From contig JAUFSD010000016.1 of assembly GCA_033030425.1 (NCBI GenBank), positions 682,001 through 746,000 of the forward strand: 64,000 nucleotides of DNA. Reading direction: 5' to 3'. How positions within the stretch are numbered: position 1 is the first letter of the stretch; every line of letters starts with the position of its first letter. Positions 33,363 through 44,600 of the stretch are shown here, in pieces. The notes below the pieces were generated by a model, which saw nothing but the letters and a program-made list of their open reading frames with translations, had not been told where the DNA came from and made no database searches. This stretch comes from Verpa conica. Lineage: Eukaryota; Ascomycota; Pezizomycetes; Pezizales; Morchellaceae. Made by a program: the position numbers and the translations under genes.

Positions 33363-34348
33363 ATTTCTTATATGTTTTGAATGAGACTAGAGAAGGTTAG
33401 GAGAGCAGTATTTGAAGAGAGAATACGAGGAGAAGATATCTAGAGGCCTAGCCTTGTTGATTTTAGATTAATTCTCCCAGAAATTGCGAATAATAACGCC
33501 ATAAAAGCAGATATTAGCCATCTAAATCCCCTGTCTATCTACTCTCGGTAGTTTAGCCAGCAGATGGTCCAAGCTCGTGTGCCAAGCCGCAAGGCTTTAG
33601 ATTAACTAATCCGAGTCAGCGAAAACGGCCAGCTATGGTCCAACAGATAAATATATCTAAATTTCAATTTAACAAAAAATTCAATCCAAACATATATAAA
33701 AGATTTAAGAGGAGAGGATAGATCTCGTAAGCCATAGCCTACCACTTCCAGCTAATCTCCGCTCATCATCTGGTGAGAACGGGGCCATAATAGATGTTTA
33801 AAGCCACGACACTCTTATTGTAGCAATTTCGACCTCCAATCTCCGCGTAGCATGTGAATATTCCCCGAATAGTCCAACCCTCAAAAAAAAAAAAAAAAAA
33901 AAAGAAAACTCCACCGATAAAAGTAACTGGTTAAAAGGAAAAAGAAAAAATATAAAAACCACAGCAACTCCCTGAAGAATACCAAAACAAACGAAAAATC
34001 CATGCCTAAAAGAGTAAAAGGAGGGGATAGAAAAAAATATTTGCCCCATTGAACACCCAGCCGACCGCTCAACCAACCAACCTAGTAACCTAACCATAGC
34101 ATACCAGACTACCCCGACGAGATGAACCTCCAAAACCCCAATTCCAGTAAACCCCAACTCACAGGAAAAAAATCGAAAATAAATTCATTCCATAAAAGAG
34201 TGAACAGAAGAGAAAGTTTCTCAATACAGTCCTCGCCCCTCAAGGGTAAATCAAAGGAAAAAAGAAAAAAAGAAAAAAATACCGTCTAGTCCCCCACCCT
34301 TTCCCCACCCTTTCATTCCACGCCACCTGTTTACACTTCCCGGCCTGC
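33363..34348. other. Convergent intergenic region, RING gene to Yippee
   Basis: About 1 kb between two 3' ends. It includes a 20-base A-run at about 33885-33904 and A-rich stretches at 34256-34280. The frames across it are composition artefacts of the A-runs. No gene is called. Confidence 0.5.
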
Positions 34349-34738
34349 CTAGCGCACATTCACTAGTAACTCTGCTTCCAGAATAAACTTTCCCTCTTTG
34401 TATTTCTCGGGGGTCTCATAAGCCTTATCGTATTTCCAACCGACAATCTCCTTACACTGCTTACACGAGATATCGCGCACGACGTGGCGACCGGTCGTCA
34501 TGTTCCGTTCCACGGGCTCGGCTTCCTTAATATTTACGACCGTGTTGAAGAGATATGCTTTCCCGTGTTGGCCGCGGAAGTTCTACAGTGAGCTATATTA
34601 GCTTCAATGACGAAGCTCTGGGGGAAGGGTGTGACGTACCCTACTGATGATATCCTCATGGTTGGAAAGGTGTGTTTTACAGCTCTTACATCCATAGATA
34701 CGGCTTGAGTTGAGATAGACGTTATATGCGAGACCCAT
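34349..34738 (-). CDS. MOH1: Yippee-family zinc-binding protein
   Basis: Two exons on the minus strand, 34640-34738 and 34349-34582, with a 57-bp GTACGT...GTAG intron; 110 aa, the usual Yippee length. The two CxxC pairs that form the single zinc site are at C17/C20 and C73/C76. Family signatures are present: YGCKSCKTHLSNHEDIISR, NFRGQHGKAYLFN, the GRHVVRDISC segment and GWKYDKAYE. The protein ends soon after the KYKEGKFILE helix. The fold resembles that of cereblon's ligand-binding domain and Mis18. The budding-yeast member, MOH1, is linked to stationary-phase survival, and the human YPEL proteins to cell division; the molecular role is not settled. The start is the only ATG before YNVYLNSSRIYGC. 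Confidence 0.95.
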
Positions 34739-35601
34739 CTTTGCTTGCCCCTAGCTTGTACTGGCGGTTGATTGCTTGACCCACTTTAACGATAACGCGT
34801 ATTTAAGCCTGGAACCGCTCCTTTCCTCTCGATTCGTATCTTGATGGAAGAAGAGCGGATTTCGTGAATGGGTAGGTGCTGAATTAAGTATTCTATGGTA
34901 TTTGTTGGGTGATATGTATGTTATCGTGAAATAACTCCTCCTTCCGAAAAATCCTTTGAGTTTATAAGCACCGTAACACTATTCCCCCTTGGCTCGGAAA
35001 GAAGTGGCGGGGGTTTGCATACGGGATGGTCCGGTGCGGGATCCTCAATTTCGTTTCTTCTTCCTATAGCTAACAGGGTGTCTGAGTCTGAGCGCGAGGA
35101 GTTGGGTAGCTTGAATTACCCTGGCTGTGCGTGTGATTTGTGGGGTGTGGGTATGTAAGTGGGGATATCTAGGTGTGCGTCCCGAGGTTTAAGACTTAAT
35201 TTCAGAAGATGGTAAACCGGGTACAAATTTGCTGTCACTTTAAGAACTGGGAGAGAGAAGAAGAAGAGAAGAGGAAGAGGAAGAGGAAGAGGAAAAGAGG
35301 AAAGTGAGAAGAAGCTCGGATGGTAGGACCTTATCTGCCGATGACGTGAGGCTGAATGAATGAGGGCATTTGTATGGCTATCCTGTCCTACGGACTTGCA
35401 GCAAGTGCAGCAGCATCTGCAACGGATGAATGGGAACGTTGGAGTGCGGAAAGTGGAGGGGACCCACGTGAGAGGGGGGATGGTGGAGAAACTCATCACG
35501 AGGTTATTTGACTCTTTGCTTCTGGGATTATCGGTACAGAGGAAAGGGAAAGGCAATGCAGTGGTGGGCCTCCCACTCTCATACCACCCCCTCGAAATAG
35601 G

Positions 35602-35666
35602 AATGGGATTGGGATGGGGATGGGGATGGGGATGGGAGTGGGAATGGGAGTGGGAATGGGAATGAA
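35602..35666 (+). repeat. G-run tandem tract (ATGGGG/ATGGGA)n
   Basis: About ten closely spaced GGG or GGGG runs separated by AT, AGT or AAT. Four successive runs with one- to three-base loops meet the pattern for an intramolecular G-quadruplex. It lies in an untranscribed or leader region about 0.9 kb upstream of Yippee. Confidence 0.7.
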
Positions 35667-36678
35667 AATGAGAGAGATAGAGATCAATAACTCAGGCCTC
35701 TCCCCTTCCTTCTCACACGTCCCCCCACCCCTTCTTCCCATCATCATCTTGTGGATAGAGAAAGAGAGGTAAAAACTTCAAACTTCAACCCTCATCTCAC
35801 CCCTCGCCCCCACGGGTAACGGAGCTCCGGGAAAAAAAGGTGGAGATCCGAACTGGCTCTGCGCAACTGCCAAAAGACATCATTTTAGTCCCGGATCGGA
35901 CAGATGCAGGAACCTTGCGCCAAAGTATTCTTTGCTTTTTCTTTATCGGCGGGGTGGGTTAGCTATCGTGAAATATGCCCTTGTTTCCTTTTTTTCTTTC
36001 TTTTCTCTCTCTCCAGTTTACTCTCATTCCCGTTCTTTCTTCTCTCAATAAAAGCTTTCGAAGGGGCCTAGAGATGCTGTTCCAGCAGCAGCAGCAACCA
36101 TTGATAGTGGCAGATGAGCTATCATATTCACAACTAACCACACAACCGATATTAATCCGTGCCGCCGATGCAACAGAAAAATGGCAGTTTATTCGTTCCA
36201 GAAAATGTCTATTTAAATATTAATCCGTACCCTGGCAGTCCATCACCGCTCGGGTTGCCCCGAAAGTAGTAACGGGTCGTCCGTATCCGGTTAAATCAGA
36301 GCTCCCGCGGAGTTTAAATAGTCCGTCGCTGCAAAAAGAGGCCGATATTGAGGAAACAAGCCTGACAGAAAGCCAAGAATAGGATGGCAAGCAAGGGACC
36401 TATTCACCGAAGATATCATGATAATGCAGTCAGCTGGAGAGTTCCCCGGAACCAAAGAGCTAATAGATGAGGCTACCAGCATCCTTCGGGTCTTCATGCA
36501 GGGAACGGAAAACTTCTACGGCAGTTGCTGATTACATGTAGGGCTCTGAGTGAAAGAGATGTCGTTGAACTGTGCGGGAGTCTACGGGTGACGCGTTGTT
36601 TACAGCCCCCACTTCAGGTGAGGGTACTTCCACAATCGTTACAAGCTCATGTAGATACATACATGTACTACATCGTAA

Positions 36679-36781
36679 CCCGCGTAAACACATACCGGTA
36701 TTGACTCACGCAGGTACATGTACATACTAATCCACGCAAATACATATTAGGTGCCTCACTCAAGCACATATATGTACTAAC
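36679..36781 (+). repeat. Degenerate 25-26 bp tandem repeat (about four units)
   Basis: Units begin around 36679, 36704, 36731 and 36756 and follow a pattern close to TCACGCARRTACATRTAYTAA. ACATGTA and CACGCA are the most constant parts. This is an old minisatellite; no coding function is seen. Confidence 0.5.
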
Positions 36782-37196
36782 TCAGCTCCCATGTCTACTA
36801 AGCACAGAATTCAATAAAAAACCCTCAATTGACTAACAAAGAACATGTGATAAGGAATACATTTTTCACTCCTACCATCCCATCCCATCCATCCCATCCT
36901 ATTCCTAAACTGACAAGGAAAATCAGCTCGCCGTTAAACAAGGAAAACCAGTGTGTAAACTAGGCAAAAACACAAACAGCAAAACGACGGCAATAACAAA
37001 GGCAATAAGAAAATAATAGCAAGCAGATCACAATCAATGCCAACGCCCCCTTTGTAATCCTCCAACTATCCCAAAAAGATATTTCTCGCATCCCCCGTCC
37101 CCTACGCCTTTCCAATTGCAATGACAGTCCTAAGAAACATCCCTCTTAACCACCACCCCCCCCCAAAAAAAAATACAATAACTTCCTGTCTCCAGC

Positions 37197-38232
37197 TTAA
37201 ACCTTTCCAACCCAGCCCAAAACACCCCCCACGATAATTGTCGCAACAGTCCAAACCCCACTAACTCCCACCGCGCCTCTGGAATCCCCTCCTTTCACCG
37301 TCCCCGCTAGCCCCACCGTTGCACTAACTCCTTGGTATGCTGCCACGAGCAGTGTCCGTTTCACAACCTTTCGGCTTCGCGGTGAAAGACTCTTGATCCA
37401 CATGCGAAGGAGATAAGCCCACACTCCCGTCTCTCCTTCCTCTGGCCCCTCTTTCCTCTCCGCCGCCGGGTATGTAGTAATCGCGGAATCAGAAGCATCG
37501 TTAGGCGAGTAGAAGATTATCTCTGAAGCAGCCCAACCAACTGGAATCATCATAGCCGCTCTTGCCAGCAACACCCCCTCGGGGGCATCATGGACGCGCA
37601 CAACGCTCTCGATGTCCCATCCAGAGGATAGGAGCCAGCCTACCAGGAACTTATTCGTGCCGGAGTAGAGTACGAGCTGGTAGATTGTGCTTGTGAGCAG
37701 CGTCGTGAGGACCCTTGTTGAGTCAAAAACTTTGTTTCTCTTTATTGCGGGGGTTGACCTTGAGTCTGGTGGGCTCTGGCGAAGGAATAGGAGCGGTAGG
37801 TAGAGACTCAGTAGATCACCGGCTGCGACGACTGTAAGGGTTGGAATGAGGGGGGAATGTGTAGGCTGGAATGTGTGCATGTAGTGTAAGTTCGGCGCGA
37901 TAGAGAGCATTACAAGGGATGCCGCTTGAGTAGCTGTTCCGCACAGGAGTCAGTAACTAGTCAAGACTGTAGGATGAGCGCTATCTAGGGGGGGGTTCAC
38001 CATCCCAGCCACCATACCAGTGGCACATAAGCTCGATGATCCGCCATCCCACAAGACCTGTATAGTCTCTCAGGCTGGTCATAGGGCGCTGGATTGCCGT
38101 GACATCCTCGCCGATCCAGGGAGACGCAAAGTAGGAGAATGCGGTAGAGAGAGCAAGGTTCACGAAGATAAGTAGAGGAGGTTTGAGGCGCGCAGGGATC
38201 GCGTCTGAGGCAGCGCGGAAAGTAGACGACAT
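37197..38232 (-). CDS. Multi-pass membrane protein, conserved fungal family of unknown function
   Basis: Two exons on the minus strand, 38001-38232 and 37197-37933, with a 67-bp intron (GTGAAC...ACAG); 322 aa. About seven hydrophobic helices are visible, for example LLIFVNLALSTAFSYFA (about 20-36), LTVVAAGDLLSLYLPLLFL, LLTSTIYQLVLYSG, AAMMIPVGWAASEIIFYS and SGVWTVATIIVGGVLGWVG at the end. The overall pattern, with a WYGGWD turn before the second helix and an IPVGWAA motif, is like unnamed Pezizomycotina membrane proteins I have seen, but I know no function. The splice is supported because it removes a stop and joins two membrane regions in phase. It is divergent from the myotubularin gene. 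Confidence 0.8.
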
Positions 38233-39125
38233 AGTAACGGCGGTGGGTTTCGGGTGATGGCTGTGGCAGTGATTGTGGGTGTAGTGATGATGGTAGCAGA
38301 TAAGGAGATGGATAGAGGGTTGGGGGGGTTGTTGGAGGTGTTGGAAGTGCTGGACAATTGTGTGACGTAGAAGGGCAAGCTAATCAGGGTCGTCATCACA
38401 ACACACCAACCAGTAGCAAGATTTCAATATAAACAATTTCCGGAATGGGTAATAGACGTGGAGAAACGAATTCCCGGGTATATTGGGAAGGGCATCTCTG
38501 GGGGATATTGTTCTATTCTCCCCTTTTCTCACCCTCACTTTCCTCTTCCTTTCTCTTTCTCGGTATTCTGCAGTTCCGTGATTGCCTACAGGCTACAGGC
38601 TACAGTATCTGTGCCCAGTCTCAGTCTTTGCCAACCCAGTCTGGTCCAGTCCAGTCCAGTCCTAGTCCAATCCCCAGACTCAAGCATATTCCCCCGGTAT
38701 GGCTTCTACCGGTCACGTGTGTGGCGTTATCCACTGGTTGAGATGCGGTGGATGGCGGGGCTGCTGCTCTGTTGTTGCCCGTTGCTGCCAACAGCACAAT
38801 GATAGGAGTGGAGAGCTGCTCCCTCTTACATGTACTCTACCCTCTCTACGCACAAAACAGATACAACACCATAGAGAAGGCTGTGTGAAGAAACCTACTC
38901 TCCCCAATAGTTAAATAGGATGCAGTAAGAGTGAGGAATTAAAATACAATCACACTGCCCAGCCCGCGGATCGATCTATCCCTCCCGGAAAGCAAGCTCT
39001 CCCTCTCTTGTCAACCTCACCCAAATTTGAAGCCACCCAACAAAATCCCATCGAGTCACTCCACAACTCCCACCTCATCTCTCATCCCCCACCTCCCCCC
39101 CTCTCCTCTCCAACACCCGCGACAC
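38233..39125. other. Divergent promoter between the membrane protein and myotubularin genes
   Basis: About 0.9 kb shared upstream region. It includes a short TCCAG tandem near 38643-38661. Frames across it are not conserved-looking. No gene is called. Confidence 0.5.
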
Positions 39126-41669
39126 ATGGAGCATATCCGGGTTGCAAAAGTACCCCCCCTTCCCCTCCCCCACTACTGAATTTCTGCCGTTCTAGAACTA
39201 ACTAGCATGTCCCTAGGTCGAAGAGGTGACAATCCTCCACCGGGGTAAACCTACTGTCGGCACGATCCACCTCACCCCCCACCATCTCATCTTCCGCGCT
39301 ACCTCTACCTCAACCTCTCAATCAAGACAGAGCCCTACAGAGATATGGATTACATACCCCATTATTGCCAGTGTCTATCGCCATCCTCCTAGTGCTGGGT
39401 CACCAGCTCACATTAGGTTGAGGAATCGTGATTTTATGTTTTTAATGATACAGTTCAAGACGGAGAGGGAATCTAGAGATGTATTTGAGAGTATAAAGGC
39501 TTTGACGGTGGTGAAGGGTGGGGTGGAGAAGCTATATGCCTTTTACTACACTCCTGGGTCACCAGAAAGACGACATAATGGGTGGGCTGTGTATGATCCG
39601 CTGAAGGAGTATGAGAGAATGGGGGTTGGTACGGAAAAGTGTAAAGGCTGGAGGATCTCAAAGATTAATAAGGACTACGTTGTGGGTATATCCTTTTAAA
39701 TTTCACGATTCATAGGCCTGATGTTTGACTTGGCATCTATAGTTCTCCCCGACATATCCCCAGCTATTGGTAGTTCCTGCAACAATAAGTGATACAACTC
39801 TATCTCATGCTAAAAACTACCGATCCCGGGCCCGGATACCCGTATTAACGTATTCCCTCCTTTAGCTACCCATCAATCGAGGGAGAATCAAATACTAACA
39901 AATAAGGGCATAGATACCTCCACCCTCTTAACAACTGCTCTATAACCCGCTGCGCCCAACCTTTAACAGGAGTACGCGGAAACCGTAGTATCCAAGATGA
40001 AAAACTTGTCGCTGCTATATTTGCCTCCTCACAACCTCAAAACGCTTCACAAACTCCCGCATACCTTACTACATCCACCCCATCCCCTAATGGCTCATCG
40101 ACAAACCTCTCTAGCTCGTCATCAGTAGAGGGTGGTGCTACGGAGCCCATAACCTCAGAGCCAGCAGTGGTAGAAGGAAGGGTCTACGGTGCCCAGCAAC
40201 ACAACCTTATAGTCGACGCACGCCCAACGGTCAATGCTTATGCCATGCAAGCCGTCGGTATGGGTAGTGAAAATATGGATAACTATCGTCATTGCTCTTC
40301 CCCCCCATGCACTAAAACCTACCTTGGCATCGATAACATCCACGTCATGCGAGACTCACTAGCAAAAGTTGTAGATGCGATTAAAGACTATGACCTATCC
40401 CCTCTTTCACCTAGCAAAGAGTTGCTCGCACGGTCCGGCTGGCTTAAGCATATCGGTCTTATGCTGGACGGAACATCCATCATAGTCCGTCAAATCGCAG
40501 TTGAACACAGTCACGTTCTTATACACTGTTCTGATGGCTGGGACCGGACCTCCCAACTAAGCTCACTTGCACAAATCTGTTTAGATCCATACTTCCGTAC
40601 TATTGACGGCTTCATTACCCTCGTCGAAAAGGACTGGGTTGGCTTCGGCCACCGCTTCCGTGACCGCTGCGGTTTCCTTGGGTGTGACAAATGGTTTATC
40701 GAAACTAATCGAAACGCCCCTCCCACAGCCGAAGATGGCTCCTTCCCTGACGAGGACTCACTCCAGCGCACCACTAGCATCAGCGGATTTGCCCCTGCTG
40801 GTGGGTTTGGAGAGGCTCTCGAGAAAGGTTTTGGGCAGGCCAAACAATTCTTCAACACTGTCAACCGCTCATCTTCCTCCACCACTGACAACAACGACAG
40901 TGACCCCGACTCTGCATCTATAGACCGGAAGACCAAAATCGCGAACCTCGCATCTACTCCTGTGCACGTAACGAAACCAAAAGAGGTATCGCCCATGTTT
41001 CAACAATTTCTAGATGCAACATACCAGCTACTTTATCAACATCCAACGAGATTTGAGTACAACGAACGATTCCTTCGGCGGTTATTATACCACCTCTACT
41101 CTTGCCAATATGGGACTTTCCTGTTCAACAATGATAAAGAACGTGCTGATGCACGGGTTAAGGAGCGAACTAGGAGTGTGTGGGATTATTTTCTAGCAAG
41201 ACGAGGGCAGTTTACCAATGATCTATATGATCCTGCTGCCGACGGGGCTGAGAGAGAGCGAGATGTTGGGGGGGGGAGGGTTCTGTTTCCGAAAAGTGGA
41301 GGGGCAGTGAGGTGGTGGGAGGAGGTGTGGGGTAGGGAAGCAGGCGATATGAATGGGAATGTGCTTAGTGTTGGAACAATAGGGGTGGAGGAAAGGTCAC
41401 GGACGCCTGTGACTCCGGGAGAGGCAGGCACGGGAGCTGCAGCGGGGACTGCGGGGAGTGCTGGCTCGGTCGGCGATGTTGCGGGTGCGGGTGCGGGTGC
41501 GGGTGCGGGTGCGGGGGTTGTGGCGGGTGTGGGGGCCGGGGTGATGGGGGTTGCGGGACGGCTCGGAGGTGTTGTTGAAGGTGTCAAGGGGCTGAGTATG
41601 AATGTTGGAAAGCCAGATTCGACAGGTGAAAGAAGAGAACGGACACCGTTGGAAGTGGAGATGATGTGA
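39126..41669 (+). CDS. YMR1: Myotubularin-family phosphoinositide 3-phosphatase (Ymr1 type)
   Basis: Four exons, 39126-39149, 39217-39681, 39743-39849 and 39914-41669, join to 783 aa. The first exon encodes only MEHIRVAK. A PH-GRAM domain covers about residues 1-130 (LLHRGKPTVGTIHL-like segment). The junctions give YVFSPTYPQLLVVPATIS, SRARIPVLTYLHPLNNCSIT and RGNRSIQDEKLVAAIF, all family hallmarks. The CX5R catalytic loop is HCSDGWDRT with C404 and R410. The enzyme removes the 3-phosphate from PI3P and PI(3,5)P2 on endosomes and vacuoles; yeast Ymr1 does the same. The last 100 residues are low complexity, with an Ala-Gly repeat from six GCGGGT units at 41481-41516. Three short introns make the gene easy to truncate in automatic models. 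Confidence 0.95.
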
Positions 41670-44600
41670 GCCAGCGATAGATTGGGTTGAGGGAGTTTTC
41701 TTTTCTTTTCACTTATTGTTGTGTTGGTCCGAATTTGCAATATTCTTTTCCCGTTATCCGCTGTGCTGCATTATCACTGGGTTGCTGGGGGCACTTGTAC
41801 GTTTAGCTGCAACTTCCTTTTTCTATAGGGTTTGGTTTTTACACTGTATGAGCTGTTCTTGGGGTTGATTGTGTATGAAGATTATGAGATCTCTACTTTT
41901 GGCCTTTTTTGCAGGATTCTTAGGGGAACACGTGGGGGCAGGGGTGATTTGGGGGCGTTATAAATTGATACTCTTTTTAATCGGTGAGAAACTATAAACC
42001 ACCTCGCTAAAGTATAAAGAATCGAGTGATATACTATGTTCCCTATCTAACACAAGACATATGGTTCCTATCTTCTGCTATTCTAATAGTAACCAGAAAG
42101 GCTTAGTAAACGGATAAAAGCGGTACATGATTTAAGGGGGTTGAGTTAGAGACGGGATAGAACGTTCACCCGGAGAAAAATAGCTGCAAGCTAATCACTT
42201 TAGTTAGGGAATAAATTCCCGCTCCTGTATATTCATGACGTCGTCATATGGGGCGGTAACCGAGCAGGGGAGTTTTATTCCGGCCAGAGTCGCCCGATGG
42301 ATAACTTCACCGGTTGTAGGCGGTGTGAAACAGACAAGAAAAAAAAGAAAAGAAAAAGTCACTACTGAGTCCTGAGTTGCAAGGAGAAAAAAAAACTGAT
42401 AATACTAAAGAACTTTCTTGTTGTTTATGCTATTTTGCTTTTGCTTTTTGCTGTGTTTCAAGGGTTTCCCCTGCGCTACTCTTTGGCCTTTATACACAGG
42501 GGGCAAACCCCTATAGTGAAGTCTTAGGCAATGGTCATAGGATCTCACTCGAGTAGCAGTTTTCATAAATTCATTGTTTCTTCGGATAGTGTCGCCGTAC
42601 GAGGTGAGAGGCTTGTTTCACTCTGTATCACTCGTTGTTGCAGGGGGAGACAAGTATCACAGAAACTGTGCGAGACTCAAGTAAGGACAGAGGCCTATTA
42701 GACAGAATTCATCTCGCGAAGCCTACTGCTATGAATGCTTACTTTAGTTCTGCATAGAACACGGGAGATCTAAGCTATGGCAGTCCTTCTGCACTACACC
42801 AAACTCAAGTTGGCCTAGAGTAGGGGGGTTAGGGTTCCAGGCGTCCAGGCGATCATAGACGTACTCCTGAGTGGATACGGTTCGCACGGATTTTAATACT
42901 TCATACGACATCCTTGGACGATAATGATTGTACTACAGCGTAGAATTGTAAATAGAATCAGGAAGCACTGGTTTGCTCATTGACTAGGGCCTACGTCCGC
43001 CGAATCCCCTCCCCCAGTTCCGCCTGAAACGGCTATCGTCGACTATCCTCAATACCCACTCGTGAAGGAGCACAGTGTAAAGAATTTTCGAGGGATTTAT
43101 AAGCGAGAGAGATTCCAGATCAAATCAAGGAGCTATGAAAGAAGGATTATTATCTCTCGCCCCTCTTGTTTTATTCCAGGTGCTGTAATAGTGATGACAG
43201 TAGATGAAGCGGGTTATTTCGAAGTGTTTAGACAAATCCCCCCCCTCCCCCACAAATCTGACGATATCGATGACGAGAAGAATCTTGTCCATAGTCGAGA
43301 ATACGACTTGTAAGCTGGCCGTTGGGATGGATCTTCACGGCGTGGAATCAAGGTTACCCGAAAGTATAATAGTTTCCAACAAGGCACAGTCGACCCTGCC
43401 GAACCTCCGGTAGAAGTTTAGCAGATACGAGAAGGCCATGAAAAGGGTTAAAAAAAGGAATATATGCAATCTAGCATACTCAAAGAATTCGTAATATCTT
43501 GTATCCCGTTGAAGAGAGGGATTGGGGGGGTTCGTAAGAGTGGCGTGGTATAATAGAATCGAGCTGTAAATAAAGCGGAACTTTCAAAAGGACTACGTGG
43601 AGCAGTTGCTAGAAACGGGACCTTGGAGATAGTTTCCGGGTCATACTTCCGCTGCTGACTCGATATTTGTTTTTTATGCTGGTGAGAAACTGAGTTTGTA
43701 GTATTATTTATCATGGAGTGGGATATGTAGAGCCCTGTAACCGGGTCGAATTTCTGATTACACCTTAATAAGGAATTTTGATAATCCAATTGCATCTTAC
43801 GTATTGACACACCTGTTTTCCTGACCTGGGCCGTGGGGAAAGTCGGCGTTCGGCTCTTAGTTAGCACACAAGAACATGAAGAAGCAGAGTTAAGGTTACA
43901 TAATCACTGAGCACGAATACACTAAACAGGTGTTCTACTTGGTCACCCTCACGATAAGCTTTTGTTGGCGGTAGGAGGTGTGCGGTTGTAGCCACGACTT
44001 GCCGCCTGCCTTTTTAGACCGATCCACCATGTAACTCTAAATATGCGAGGTAACACATGTAGGATTTGCCAGCGGGAAAATCACCGCCCCCACAAACTAT
44101 TCTGGAACGGGGATTGGGAGAGATAGTTGGCTGAGTGTCAAAATAGGTTGGTATCTTGTACCTTAGTGTCGAGAACCTGTTATTGGAGACCCAATATTGC
44201 CAACTTACATCATGTTAGAGATGGTGTGGGGTACCTGAAGAAGTATTCTAAAGTCTGCTCCATTACAACATGCACTTGCATGTAGTGGGACGGTAGATTT
44301 TGATGTATGTGTTTACGTGGGATACCAACCGCAGTGGGGGGGGGTTCAAACAAATATGTTTCCTTTCTCACACTATTTTTGTTTTTTTCTTCTGCTTTCA
44401 ATCTATGTGCATTTGAGCTTAAGGGCAACATCAAAATATTCGTTTTTATGAAGACAGCCAGTAGACTTCATCCCCATTGTCATTGTGCATGAACAGCTGA
44501 TAGGTCCCGTTGCGAATAGAATTCTAGCGATAATAGTAGTAAATTTCATTGGCAATCCTTCAATTTAATTTACCAGAGTTTTAGCTCCTAATTGGCCGAG

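Larger units (their letters stand above)
34739..37196. other. Intergenic region, Yippee to membrane-protein gene
   Basis: About 2.5 kb. Left side is the Yippee promoter. A purine-rich AGG/AAG block lies near 35255-35305, the G-run tract at 35602-35666, and the 26-bp degenerate tandem at 36679-36781. A GA/CT-rich frame at 35975-36223 includes five CAG/CAA codons and looks non-coding. No gene is called. Confidence 0.5.

Noticed and set aside
35350..35365. TGAATGAATGAG considered as another family tail
   Set aside because: Only two units, no core sequence and no flanking direct repeat.
43448..43867. 139-codon minus-strand frame
   Set aside because: Starts with GTG, in AT-rich sequence, and has no recognisable domain.
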